From Deinandra increscens subsp. villosa (lineage: Eukaryota > Streptophyta > Magnoliopsida > Asterales > Asteraceae): DNA of 64,000 nt. Made by a program: the position numbers and the translations under genes. Below the pieces are notes generated by a model. It was not told where the DNA came from. It saw only the letters and a program-made list of their open reading frames with translations, and ran no database searches. This document shows positions 12,732-25,479 of the stretch, one piece after another (within the stretch, counting starts at the first letter, position 1; every line of letters starts with the position of its first letter). The stretch covers positions 58,278,429 to 58,342,428 of the forward strand of contig JBCNJP010000006.1 of assembly GCA_039602395.1 (NCBI GenBank). Direction: 5' to 3'.

Positions 12732-13877
12732 ATGGCAACCGAAGCCCGTCAAGACGCTAGTGGACCAGAAGCCGGATTACCCTCAACCACTGAGGAGTTA
12801 GCTCGCCTGATTTCACAACACGTGAATGCAGCCCTTGCACAACACAAAGATGAAACAGGACGAGGGCATGGTACCATTGAGCAGGGCTTAGGAAGCCGAA
12901 CTCACGGATGTTCCTACAAGGCATTCCAAGGGTGTAACCCTCGACCTTCTAGTGGGTTGGAAGGTCCTCTAGACATCATCCGATGGATAGAGAAGATGGA
13001 ATCCGTGATGGCTATTAGTGGATGTAGTTCAACCCAAAAAGTTTTGTACGCGACATGTTCATTCCGCGACGAAGCTCTATCCTGGTGGAACTCGCAAGTT
13101 CAGAGTCTCGGAGAGGAAACGGCACATCGGCTCACATGGGACGAGCTAAAGGATATGCTAATGAGAGAATATTGTCCGCGTCAGGAAATTCCGAAATTAG
13201 AGATTGAATTTTGGAACCTCAAGATGGAAGGTGCGGGAATTAGAGAATACACTTCTCGATTCATAGAATTAGCTAGACTTGTACCATGAATGGTCACGCC
13301 TGAATACGCTCGCATCGAACGTTACATTTGGGGACTAGTTCCTCAAATTAGGGGCATGGTTACGTCGGCTAAGCCAACCACCATCCAAGATGCCATTTCT
13401 CTTGCCAGGTCACTAACCGATGATGCGTTACGCGAAGGTACGCTAGGGAAGAAAAATGAGACTCAGAAATCGTCAGAAGTGCAAACTGAGCAGGAGTCTC
13501 ATAATGGCAAGCGAAGTAGATCTAGGAATTCAGACCGTCGGGAAGGAAACAAGAAAGGAAAGGAATTTGGTCAGATGTTTGCGGCTAACACCAATAAACC
13601 CAACACGAACGTGAATCAGAAACCATTGTGCCAGACATGCGGAAGAAATCATGCTGGGAACTGCAAGAAGTGCACTAAATGTAACCGATTTGGTCATTGG
13701 AGTCAGGAATGCTATGCCAGGATCCCAACGGAGGAAGAACGGCGATACAGGAGGTGTTTCAATTATGGAGAGAACGGCCACTTCAGCATGCAATGTTCAA
13801 GGCCTCGAGAGCAGAACAATCGAGGAAAAGCATTTGAGATGAACGCAGGAGCGACTCACGAGGATCAGCAGTTGTGA
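12732..13877 (+). pseudogene. gag of inner gypsy element (one nonsense codon)
   Basis: From ATG 12732 the frame runs to a stop at 13875-13877, interrupted once by TGA at 13287-13289 within the retrotransposon gag domain (context ELARLVP, then MVTPEYARIERYIWGL). The domain (codons about 70-230) is typical plant gypsy gag. Two zinc knuckles follow: CTKCNRFGHWSQEC is intact, but in CFNYGENGHFSMQC the second cysteine is tyrosine, so this knuckle should not bind zinc normally. Gag would assemble the particle and bind RNA. With the internal stop only a truncated product is expected. The stop is a single-codon change and the rest is well preserved, consistent with recent decay. Confidence 0.85.
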
Positions 13878-15625
13878 TCGGTATGCTCTTTGTCAACAAC
13901 CATTACGCTTACGTACTATTCGACACCGGATTTGATATTAGTTTCTAAGAAATTTAGACCTCTCCTTATATTTAAAGCTAGTAAATTAAGCAATAAGTAC
14001 GCGATAAAAATTAGCTAAATGGAGAGTTGTCCGTAATTATAGTCTACTCTTAGAAGGTCGTAGCTTCGAACCCGATTTAGCGCCTATAAGAATTAGGTAG
14101 CTTCGACATAATAGTTAGAATAACCTAGTTGTCTAAACACCATGCCGAGATAATAAGCTCTGAATAGTTAGTATGGTTGCCAAGCCCAAATGGTAACACA
14201 CTAGCGATTCATGGCAATCAAAGCGGTGCTAGAGTAAAAGTAGTAAACGTCATGAAGATGCAAAAGATGTTATGCATTCTTGGTTAACGTTATGGATACC
14301 AAAGCTAATAAGGGTGAGCTGGAAGATATTCCTGTTATTCGAGAATATTCAAATATATTTCCCAAGGATTTACCAGGATTATCTCCGGCAAGGCAAATAG
14401 AATTTAGGGTCGACCTTATCACTGGTTCTGCACCGGCCATATTCATGGATATTATGAAAAGGGAGTGCAAACCCTATTTGGATAAATTTGTGATTGCCTA
14501 TATTAACAACATCTTAGTCTATTCACAAACCAAGAGAAATCATAAGACTCATTTGAAATTAATCCTCGAATTGTAAAGGAAAGAGAAATTGTATGCAAAG
14601 TTTTCTAAGTATGACTTTTGGACGCAAGAAGCCTATTTTCTTGGCCACGTCACCAATGAAAAAGGCATACACATAGAACCAGCAAAGGTAGATACAGTGA
14701 AGAATTGGGAAGCACCGAAGTCTCCAACAGAAATACGACAATTTTTGGGTTTAGCAGGTTACCACAGAAGGATCATTGAGAATTTCTCTCGAATAACCCA
14801 ACCTTTGACTTTGCTAACTCAAAAAGATAAGAAGTTCGACTGGACGCAGAAGCAGGAGGATGTTTTCTAAACGTTGAAGTCTAAGTTATGTAGTGCACCA
14901 TCCTATTCTTGCCCAAAGGAATGGACGAATTTGCAGTTTATTGTGATGCATCACGAATAGGTCTTGGATGCATACTTATGCAAAAAGACAAAGTGATAAC
15001 CTACGCGTCACGACAACTCAAAGTGCACGAGAAGAATTACACAACCCATGACTTAGAACTTGGGGTTGTAGCGTTTACTATAAATATATGGAGACACTAT
15101 CTGTACGATATCAAGAACGAAACCTTTGAATATTCGTGCTTTAGGATTGACAATTTAGACGCGTTTGTCATAAAAGAAGACCGTTAGCATTTAGAATGGG
15201 AAACCATGTTATGCTAAAGGTTTCTCCATGGAAGGACACAATTCGAGATAGAGAGGCAAGTTAAGCCCGCGATACATTGGATCTTTCGAAAGTACGGCTC
15301 GAATTGGCCATGTGGCTTATAGGATATTGCTTCCACTTGAATTGGAATGAATACACGACGTGTTCAACGTGTCTAACCTAAAGAAGTGTTGTCTGACAAA
15401 ATCCTAATCTTACCGCCAAGCGAGATTAAGATTGATGACAAGCTTTGATTTAGCAAGGAACCAATAGGTGTGTAGGATTGGAAGATTCGATAATTAAGAG
15501 GAACCCATATAAAGTTGGCGGAATTCGAAGTATGGTTCTGAGTTCACTTGGGAACGAGTGGAACAAATGGAAAAGAAAGTATTCCCAACTTTTACGTCGA
15601 AAGCAAAAAGGCACGTCTTAGGATT
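13878..15625 (+). pseudogene. Decayed pol of inner gypsy element (PR-RT-RH, no integrase core)
   Basis: The order is still readable. An aspartic protease trace (VLFDTGFDISF, about 13914-13947) is followed by frames full of stops. A reverse-transcriptase N-terminal block follows (FPKDLPGLSPARQIEF, about 14357-14405). The fingers/palm are then deleted, and the YIDD-type active site reads YINN (about 14500), so both metal-binding aspartates are asparagine. RT thumb/connection is at 14589-14870 (FLGLAGYHRRIIENFS). An RNase H start is at 14930-15100 (VYCDASRIGLGCILM, IWRHYLY). The integrase zinc and catalytic domains are absent. A GPY/F-like piece (MLKVSPWKD, about 15208) and the C-terminal tail (about 15530-15580) remain. 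This pol cannot support reverse transcription or integration. Confidence 0.85.
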
Positions 15626-15663
15626 AAATTTCGGAACGAAATTTCTTAAACGGGGGGAGAAAG
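15626..15663 (+). other. Pre-PPT palindrome and polypurine tract, inner element
   Basis: AAATTTCGGAACGAAATTT (15626-15644) is a near-perfect palindrome. It is followed by a purine tract (CGGGGGGAGAAAG) ending at the 3' LTR start. The polypurine tract primes plus-strand synthesis in LTR elements. The outer element has an almost identical palindrome at the same place. Confidence 0.75.
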
Positions 15664-16960
15664 TGACATCCGTCACTTTAATTTTAGATTAAAAATGATA
15701 ATCTAGAATTTATTAAGGTTTATTTGGAATTAATTATGATTATGTGAATTAATTGAGTATTATAATATTAGATAGAATATCGTAGTTTGAACCGGCTAAC
15801 GAAACGAATGAAATGATTCGTTTGGTTTTAGATTATGAATGTATATGAGTTAAAGCCTTTAGGAAAGGTTATACATTCGGTTGGTGATAAATTAGAAAAA
15901 AAAATTACGCAATAATGAATTCGAATCGTATAAAAACGTCACTACTTTTGGTCTCCGACCAAGTGTGACGAAACTGAAAAATAATTATACGGTTCTGAGC
16001 GTAATTTAATTTCATGAATTTTGGTATAAATATTGGAATCTATTAGATTCGGAAAAATACCCGTAAAACACGACATACACTGTGTAATAGCTAGAGACTT
16101 ACAAAAATTGAAAGAAATTGGTGAGAGTATGTATGCATGTCGTGATGTATATATATATATAAGTGGAGTGTGTTTATGTATTTCATTTAATAGATGTATA
16201 GGTTATCATGATTCATTTTTTTTTTAAAAACTTAACCTACACATCACATGAGATAATAAAAGAAAGAAAAAAAAATCACCACCTCCCTTCTCTCCCTCTA
16301 TTTACAGCCCCCCACCCCCTCACTCTCACTCACCTCATTTTCACTCTCTCTCTAAAACACACACATACACAAACCACTTTGGATCTTCATATCTTCAACC
16401 AATCTCAAGAACATTCAAGAACATCCTTTGAATCTTCATCCATTTCTTCAAAGATTCAAGAACACTCTTTCTTTCTCTAGCTACAAGGTAACAAAACCCA
16501 TCTCATTTCATCTTCTAAATCACAAAACCCACTTCCAAATCCAAGAACCAACATCAAATCTTGATAAGTTATGGTGGATTTGGAAGGAATAAGCTTCAAA
16601 ACACCAAGATTATGTGAAAAACTCCACTCACACACACAAAAATCGTGATGTGTGTGTTAGTGTGTGTTTGTGTGTGTTAAGCTTAGTATTTGGGTTTGAT
16701 CATCTTAAACCTCCATGCATGTTGAATCTAGGCCATAAACTTGAGTTTTATGAAAGATTAAATGAGTACTTAAGTTAAAACATAAAGTTTTTGATGGAAA
16801 TCTCTAACTAGTGAGTTAGATGATACATGCATGAAGAAAAATCTATGATTTCATGTACTTATGATCATATCTTGCTAGTATTTGATCTTATAAATTGTGT
16901 TAATGATATTAGAATACATGAAATAAGGGTATGAAACCCTTAGATTTTAAATAAAATCCG

Positions 16961-16996
<36 letters not shown>

Positions 16997-18849
16997 ACTT
17001 GAATTTGGAACTAAAATGTTAAATAAAAACAAGATTTAGTGTTACAATTGTAGTAAATCCGCCTCATGGTCGTCAATGACGCCTACATGGTCGGTAACGA
17101 TTGTCACTAAAATAAACCCCGTGACTATTTCTCATGGTAATTCCGCCTATAATGGTCGGTTATGAGGAAACACGAGTGGTACACCATAAATATGTAATAC
17201 TTGGAAAATTATAAGAATAAACATGTGTGTATTATTCATGTTGGGTAAAAATTATAAAAATTAAAATGAAGCCAGAAACATTTATGGTAAAAAGTCACCA
17301 AATATTGTAGTAAAGACTTGGAGTAAAGAAATGGAGATAAAAGTAATGATTAGAATATGACTTTTAAAGTCTTTAATGCATTAAATGGATGGAAAATGTA
17401 AAAAATACCTAAAACCCCGAAAAATCTGGTTTGGTCAGTAAATGAATATTAGTAAACAGTAAATATGAGTTATAAAAATTTCCTAGAATTTTTGGAATTT
17501 ATTTAATAATTAAAATGGAATTTATATGCTTAAAATGGCTAAAAATGCTTAAAAATAGAACAAATTGGAGAAATAATATGAAATAAATTTAGGACCTATT
17601 TTGGACAGTAGACAACTAATATAAGTGAGAATAATTAAAAACCTAGATGAAAATGGCACCCGAACCCTTAAAACGATAAAATTATACATTAAAAACGTGT
17701 AAATTAGTAAAAATAAGGTATAAAATGGGAAAATAATAGAGATCAGTAGCTAAAAGACTTGGAACAGATTTATAATGTTTAGGAAACATATAAAAATGAT
17801 GTGGAAATAGAAACTTAAGTATTGGAGAAAAATTGGATAAAACCCGTCACCGAAAAAGCCGTAAAAATGGGTAATTTAGCATAAAGTAGAGAAAAATTAG
17901 AAAATAAGTGCTATAATATTTGGAATAATGTTAATTAAGTTTAACAACTTATATTAAGCCTTAGCATAAAGTTTCATGTATAAAGATTAGTTCTTTTTGC
18001 TTTATGTGTTGGAATTAGTCGAATAAGGGCAAAATTGTCATTTTGCTCGAATAGTTTGAAAAGTCAGAATTTGTCACATTAGTTAAGTAGAATTGCCTAA
18101 CTAATCTGATCCTAATAAAAAATAGGACCAAGATACCTGAATTTGCTTATTTAGAAGCCAAGCTAGTACTTACAAGCAAAGGTGAGTTCACTCGAATCCC
18201 TCTTTTAATACACGTTTTTACTAAAGTTAAATTAAAGTGGGATAAAGTTAATTGGGAAAATTGAGTTGACAAATGGATGTGTGGGTATGATTAAACGTAA
18301 GTAATGGTATGGACGCTCATAAAAAGATGAGCCTGGCCAAAATTGCAAAGAGTGTGGTGCAAAATTGTAAAAAGTATGGTGCAATAAGTCCGCCGTCTAG
18401 AATCATTAAAAGAAGCGTGAGAGGTATTGATAGATCTATCGGGTTGACCCCCATACCACTGATCAGTCGCTCTGGTCGCGCAACAGGGTGGTAAGTATTT
18501 TCGAACATTGGTCTAGCGTTGATTTAGAGCTTAACGTTTAATTGTGCATCATAATGCCTAGCTAGCTTATGAACCATACTTGTCGCTAAACTCATTATTT
18601 GGTATAAAGTGTAATGAAATGTGGGCAAGAGAATAAGAATAAATGGAAATGTAATCAAGGGATCTATACGGTGATTGTGGAATTAAATTGTGAACTCACC
18701 AACCTTTTGGTTGACACCGTTTGTTAATGCTTTTTTTTAGGTACATGATGCTTGTCTTGAGAGATGGACCCGGTATACCAAAGACGAAGTTGTTGTGTGT
18801 TCTCTTTTGTACTTAATGTAAACGTTTTAGTAATGATGATGTAAGGGAC
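15664..18849 (+). repeat. 3' LTR of inner gypsy element, end-truncated
   Basis: Matches 8969-12156 of the 5' LTR nearly base for base, differing in scattered substitutions and TA-repeat length (about 16960-16990 is longer). It stops after GTAAGGGAC at 18849, so the last 148 bp, including the terminal CA end, are missing and outer gag sequence follows directly. Confidence 0.88.
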
Positions 18850-21399
18850 AGAAACCCTACCACGGGGCTCATCCTGAGTGCAACACGTGCAAGTATCACC
18901 ACTCTGCTAATTCAGTTTGTCGGCGATGTCTCACATGTGGTCGTTATGGTCACCTCATGAACACAAGTCGTCAATCACTTCAACCTCAAATGGTTTAAGC
19001 CATGACACAGGTGCTTGCTTAATTCACTGCTGCATCTAAAACCGCAAGGATTCCTGTGCGTTATTGCTATCTGTGTGGAGACCCTAGTCATCTTCGTAAC
19101 ACATGTCCACAAATCATCGCCAACAAAATTTCCTCAAATAAAGATACTAACCTTGGAGCCTCTTCTGGAACTTCCAATATGGATATTATCTGAAGGACTT
19201 CATAATGATATCCAGAAATCACCCAGACAAGCTGAAGATCTTTGTAATGTTTACTTCCGTACTGATGATGTATTTCACTATCCGTTTTAATAAAATCTTC
19301 ATATTATCTATTTCGAGCCTTAATATGTATGTCAGAAAGTTCACTTGTCTGGAAATTTATGGAACTTACAAGTTCACATGGTTACGGGTTTACATGTGTA
19401 CATGTATATGACTTTACGACCTCTCAAGAAAACAATCTTACATACATATTAATTTCAAAGGTATTCATTCACAATTTTAAAAATCTCAAAGTCACGAGTA
19501 TCTCCTGACTTAATTCATTAATCATTATGACTTGGTATTACTTATTACCAGCATATCTAAACATCCTTATTCACACTTAACCATCAAGATCCTTTACTAC
19601 ATTGCCTAAATTGTGTGTTTTAAATAAACCACCTACTACCTCATCTAGAAGATACGAATTTTGATAATTTATGACGATAATCTAGTCAGTGAGTTTAGCT
19701 CATAACCCACGAATATTTGCGCAAGAAGTACGTTGCATCTTTGGTCTATATTATGGAAGATCGTACTAAAAGAAATGGGAGCAAATTATATCCTCGGTCA
19801 TACGAAACTTCCCTAAAAAGTTTCTAAAGACATATTGGATCTTCCTCCCGTTCACCAAGACGACTTTCGTATTGACCTTATACCTGGCATTACTTTCATT
19901 TGCAAGTCACCTTATCGTCTCACCATCACAAAAATCTACAAACTATCAATCCATACTTGAATTCAGTCAATCTCATATTTTAAATTTTCGCAAATCACTT
20001 ATTTCTACAAAGATGCTTTGTATTCTAGATTTTTAATCTTCTCAATTTAGACAATATTCCTAAATCTATTCATCCTAAATGATACATCTATCCGCGAATA
20101 TATCAAGAATTATTTACAAAACTATGGTTGTGAATAAATCACGATCTTCTCTTTTATAAGCGATATTTGAGATTGCTCTAAACGTATTTTCAAATCTACT
20201 CTGGGAATGCTTGCTAATAAATTCATGAATTTGACACTTGGTGATTCAATAATCAAATCATAAATTTCATTTACATTGTTTCCCCTCATACATACAACTC
20301 TCGTTTCATAAACTCAACTATTGTTAAGTCAATAACTGATTCATGAATGAGATTCATGTCCTATGCAAAACTTATTTCCTATGAATTATTTCTTAAATAC
20401 GACACCAGTTTATTCAGTTGTCGACTTAGGAACTTCAATCTTATTACTCAATTTCATGTTATTAGCTCCTATACTCGAAGCTTGTGGTTTGATCCATGTT
20501 AAGTCATGGTATTCAAATTTATATTGCTCGATCTATATGGCTGATACGTGGTAATCCAATCAGATCATGGTATTCGATATCAGTTTGGTGTTGGTTTAGG
20601 TTTGAAATCAATAAACCCAAGACACTTGGTTTTTGATTACCCAAACCCTATAATCCTTTATCACCTTCGTAATTTCATAACTATGCGTATTAATCATTCA
20701 TTGTTTGTGTTTTACTCCAATCATCATTATTCATGCAAAGCTAAGACTTATTCGTACTATAGCCATCAATTGTGTGTGATGCTAGCTACACCATACAGTT
20801 GTTCTGGTCATAGACAAAAGGTCATGAGGTTTGACAAGGATTGTTCCGGATTTTTATAGACTTTGTGCCACGTGACAGAAGGACTAGGTGTGAGTCACGA
20901 CACATCAAGAACCCCCTGAAACGTACACATCCTCTTATTAAGGAAAATCTGAAACCTTGTATAAAGACTATTTCATTGATTTTCAAGTTATCATTTCTAT
21001 ATTCAAAAGAATACATGTTGCATAATTCCCCTCACATTTCATTCTATCCCTTCCTATTTAAGAAACTTCCTAAAATAGGGGAGACAGTAATTAATGTTTC
21101 TGATATAGATCGGAAAATCTTGTAAATCCAAATCAATATCCTGAATCTCGATTCTTGATACTCATTCCGCGTATGTAATCTCAAAATTAGTTATATCAAA
21201 CTATCAAGAGTTGACCCTAGTAATTCCATGTCAAAATCTATATCATTATCTAAACTTGACTCTAGTTGAAATATATTCCTACTTCTGGTAAATGTTTCAT
21301 GTATCAATCAAGCTTCGTAATATAATAGATTCATTAATCGAAAGTACACCTCTATTTTTTGATAGAATCTTCTATATTTCCTTATCACAGTTCTCTACT
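18850..21399 (+). pseudogene. Outer gypsy gag C-terminus and degraded pol
   Basis: Gag resumes with two zinc-knuckle-like motifs, CNTCKYHHSANSVCRRCLTC-type at about 18880-18945 and CYLCGDPSHLRNTC at about 19060-19100. A short protease-linker trace follows. One recognisable pol fragment is the RT upstream block at about 19835-19930 (LPPVHQDDFRIDLIPG, then SPYRL). From about 19950 to 21390 I cannot identify domains: frames are short and stop-ridden. Length also looks too short for full RT, RNase H and integrase, so parts are probably deleted. No functional product is expected. Confidence 0.65.
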
Positions 21400-21435
21400 A
21401 AATTTCGGGACGAAATTTCCTAAAGTAGGAGAGAC
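21400..21435 (+). other. Pre-PPT palindrome and polypurine tract, outer element
   Basis: AAATTTCGGGACGAAATTT (21400-21418), then a purine-rich run (AAAGTAGGAGAGAC) up to the 3' LTR start at 21436. Same arrangement as in the inner element. Confidence 0.72.
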
Positions 21436-22602
21436 TGTGACAACTCGGTCAATCCATATTCATTTAAATCCGACCCGATTCCGGAATTCTATTTTAATTA
21501 TTTTTATTTCCATTAAACCAGAAAACTTGAGCAAACCAAACATATATAGTGCTTGTGGGGAATAACAATTATACACACGAGTAAATAAATGTAAGGTTTC
21601 ACGAAAAGTTTGAGGTTAAAATGCGAAATAAAGAAAATCCGATCTTTCACGCGAGATTCGGTGTTAACCAGAAGTCTAGAAAATTATAAAAATATGATAT
21701 TTCATATCCCAAAGTTAGAAATTATATAAAAGTAATTTTTATAATTTTTGGGGTAAAAAGTGTCAACTTATCAAAGTTCAGGGACCAAAACTACAAAAAT
21801 GAAACTTCAGGGACTAAAAGTGTAAATCTGTCAAAATCACTTTAGGGCGGTACGCCCCAAATGTCTAATTTCTGGGCGGTACGCCCCAAAACGTGCAGAC
21901 GTGTTTATAGGCTGTTTACGTGTTTCAGCCTCATTTAAGCCTCCAAAACGTGTCCTTCTCGTCGATTAGTCACCAGTTAACGTGTTTAAACACCATTTCG
22001 TCCCTTCCAGTATATAAACCAACCTCTGGAACTCGAAATCAAGCTTTAATTCCTAAAATCTATCTCAAACCCTCATTTCGTACCCGTATCTTCTCTGCTC
22101 AAATTTGGTTGATCCAGGAGCTCTCGAGGTCTAAAAATCTGCAGTCCTCCTCTATTTGGTATGTAGAACAAAATCCCTCTATCAATTTCAGTTCATATTT
22201 ATGTTTCGATCGAATTCCAGAATTTGCTTAAAAAGCTAGGGTTCTTGAACTTAATTTCTAAAATTGGAACAAACCGTTGGGAATTAAGGGCTGTAATTTC
22301 GGGGATCTTCATACGAACACACAATAAAAGAAACCCCTAAGTTAATTTCATAATTGGAGAACATTTTTTTTTCGAGTAAAAACGGTATTATACGACGTTA
22401 TAATGCCCAAATTTAACAAACAGTTATGAGTTGGAATTTGAACTTTAGGGATATCTTGATATACCATCAAGATTAAAATCATTTTTCGAGCACGTTTGAT
22501 ATTATTCGTAAAATTGATAAATACAAATATTTGTTAAAAACAAATATATACACACACACACATATATATATGATCATAAAATTAAATATTTTATATTTTA
22601 TG

Positions 22603-22643
<41 letters not shown>

Positions 22644-22741
22644 CTTTACAAACATTATTATCAATATATATGTATTTTATAAAAATGTATATATTTAAAA
22701 ACATAAATTAATATACATATTTACAATTATTAAATATATTG

Positions 22742-22777
<36 letters not shown>

Positions 22778-24036
22778 CAAGATCTATAAGTATTCATAAT
22801 TTATATTTTATGAAATATCATTTTTATAAAACTATTTAGAACTCGCGCGGACCGGAAGGGTAAACGCCTGTACACTAGGTTTCCTGGCATAGGTAAGGAT
22901 GTCGCATAAATCCCTCGTTGGACCTGGTAGACATACCTGGGGATTCCTGGAGTGAGTGTTTACTTATAGGAAAACGCGTTTTCATATTATCACTAATCTT
23001 TGTTTTAATCAATACAGATATAGTCTTTTGACATAATAATAAAACCTTACACTCTTCAAGAACCCTGTCCAATTAAAACTATATTCTTTGTATTTATTTA
23101 GCCTATTTATGTTAATAGGCTAATCTCAAGGTCTATCATTATCACTCTCAGCGTTATCATTCATCCTCAATCCGCTCATCATGTGAGTATTCATACCCCC
23201 TTTTATTACTATGGGATATTATGCGATATAAACTCTTGTTATTATTAGAAGGGTGATTCCTTCAGTCAAATGATGACTAGAGTAGTGAGTATTAATTAAT
23301 AACCACTTTCTCATTTTGGGGTGCAACATGTATATCATATATCTAAATCCTAAATCTTTATTTCTTATTCGAAATCACTGCGATTCTATGATATTATGTG
23401 TGTTCTTTATTATGTGTATCTATGTCTAATATCTAAAGTGTGGGAATCGTAAATCTTAAATCATGAATGGTTAGTCTTTATTCTTTTGTGTACCATTAAC
23501 CATCGTGCCGTGGTAACAATGATAGATACAGATTTATTGGTTGACAACCCACCTAGGATATTGAGACATAATCTTGTCTTCAAATAGGTGATTGCTCCCT
23601 TATTGTCTAGGTTTGGTTACACAACATCTATATCTATGAGTGGTGAATGGATAGTCTTTATTCTTTTGGATAGTCTTTATTCTTTAGTGTAATCTTTTAT
23701 AATATATCATATGAATAAATACTTAATGGCATAAATCACTGACTTTTCATATTTATAACTCTATGATTACTCACCAACTACTTTTGTAGTTGACACTCTC
23801 TATTTTATACATGTTGCAGGATGACTACTTGGATTATTTGACTGATCACGATAGGATTGCGGACCTAGATAAAGACACTAAATCAATGCTTGATGTTTAT
23901 ATTTAAATTATTGTACGAATATTTGTTTATATATGAAAATGGCATGTTTAAGTATTTGGTAACTATTACTAGTTGTCATGTGCATCTGGACAGTCGTCTC
24001 GCCCTGACATATTCCGCCGTCGGTTGGGGTGTGACA
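21436..24036 (+). repeat. 3' LTR of outer gypsy element
   Basis: Counterpart of 5192-7790, TG...CA, 2601 bp. It contains the same palindrome pair (21845-21887), TATA box (about 22011) and TA/CA microsatellites (22550-22640, 22745-22780). It is followed by TTCCT, the near-match of the pre-element TTCCC. Confidence 0.92.
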
Positions 24037-24529
24037 TTCCTCATAAGCTTCATCCAGGTATTGATTTCACCACAGAGATGAGGATGCTGGGAGGGAAGAA
24101 ACTTGGTGTTTCTAGATAGAGTAGCGATGTATGCTCCTTTACCCTTTTTGGTTTGATTTCAGCTTTCACCATATTCAAATGTTGAAATCAATCAAAAGAA
24201 TCAAGGGATCGTGGCATGTTTGATCTTGTGGGATGATTTTGGGTTATGGGTCTTTGTCATTCTTGTTGGGTTTGAATTTTTATCACGATGATAATGGTGG
24301 TGGGTAACCAGTGGTGGGATGTTGGTAGGATAAAGTCGATGGACAATGGTGTTTATTAACAGAGACCAGATGTTGTGTCACGAGGGTTTGGCCGTTTTAT
24401 TTTATTTTGCTTTTTTTTTGTCCTTTTAATACAAGGGTATTTTAGTGTGTCTTTTAAGAATAACAAAAAAATCTGAATGATGTAGTTGTGGTTGATCGGG
24501 ACAAATTAAAAATAAAAAAAACTTTTAAA

Positions 24530-25475
24530 CTAAAAGGAAAATCTTATATTAATTCTAGTTATCACATATTGGCCGATAATAATTCCACTTATGATTTTGG
24601 CCTACAATAATCCCAGTTAATAACATGTTGGCATATATCAAACCACCGTTATGTGAAAGCTAACGGTGTCAGTTTCTTGCTGATTGGGCATCCTAATAGA
24701 ATCCTACATGGCATTTGGATTAAAGAAAACTTTTAATTAAATTAAAAAACAAACAAAAAACCCCAAATTAAGTTCAAACCCTAATTAATGTCCCACGAAG
24801 AATACGTGTTATGGGACTCTCATCGATTTCTTTGAAGAACCTCCCCCATTCTACTCATCGATCTAAATGGAAGAATCCATTCCGCTCATCGATTTCGTGT
24901 TAAGGTATGGTTGATCTCATCTCAACCATCTAATGATTTTATATCCATGATTTCGCTATACAACCCATTCCTCGAAGATTTCACCATGTTTATCCCCAAT
25001 CCCCATGATCGCAAGGTGGGAGTTGTGAATTTTTTTTAAATCTCGCAAGGTGATAATCGCAGATGATGATCGCAACTAGGGCTGAGAATTGATATTGAAT
25101 GAGATTAATTGCATAGTGATAGGGCTGCGAATTAAACTTTTTGGAATGTGGCGTAGGGTGATGATTGCAAAATCATTAGTTGTGGGGTTGAATTTACGTG
25201 ACTTAATTACATTTGTTAGGGCTTTAGGTAATTTTTTTATTTTTATTAAAAGTTTTTTTTAATACAATGCCACCTAGGATTTTTTTAATACAATGCCACC
25301 TAGGATCCTATGTAGCTTGCACAATCAGCAAAAGGTTAACACCGTTAGTCACAACTTAACGACGGTTCAATATAGACCAACATGTTTTTAACTAGGATTA
25401 TTGTAAGAAAATCCTAATTGAGATTATTATCGTCCAATAAATTAGATGATATCGGGGATTAATATAAATCAATTT
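24530..25475. mobile_element. Non-autonomous element with long inverted repeats
   Basis: About 190 bp at the left (24530-24715) is clearly but imperfectly the reverse complement of 25285-25475; shared blocks include ACAATAATCC, AACATGTTGG, CTAACGGTGT and TTGCTGATTG. The 570-bp interior has no transposase. It carries AT-rich filler and a short local duplication (AATACAATGCCACCTAGGAT at about 25261-25306). Arm length suggests a MULE- or fold-back-like family. I could not define target duplications. It sits upstream of the HSP70 gene. Confidence 0.65.
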
Positions 25476-25479
25476 TTCA

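Larger units (their letters stand above)
8969..18849 (+). mobile_element. Inner Ty3/gypsy retrotransposon nested in outer gag
   Basis: The 5' LTR (8969-12304) is followed by a Met-tRNA primer site, gag, a decayed pol, a polypurine tract and a 3' LTR (15664-18849) that lacks its last 148 bp. The LTRs share their first roughly 3.19 kb with very few differences (two seen by eye in the first 340 bp), so insertion is recent on the scale of this locus and later than the outer element. The RNase H region, GPY/F-like segment and tail (EFTWERVEQMEKK) resemble chromovirus-type gypsy pol proteins. The integrase core is missing. Confidence 0.9.
5187..24041 (+). mobile_element. Outer Ty3/gypsy LTR retrotransposon, host of a nested element
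   Basis: Two near-identical LTRs (5192-7790 and 21436-24036, both TG...CA) flank an interior with a Met-tRNA primer site, gag remnants and a polypurine region. The five bases before the 5' LTR (TTCCC, 5187-5191) and after the 3' LTR (TTCCT, 24037-24041) match at four of five positions, as expected for a target-site duplication. The interior is split by a second element (8969-18849): gag coding stops at 8968 and its zinc-knuckle part resumes at 18850. No long pol frame survives. The gypsy assignment rests on the gag style and a degraded reverse-transcriptase upstream block at about 19835-19930. Confidence 0.88.
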
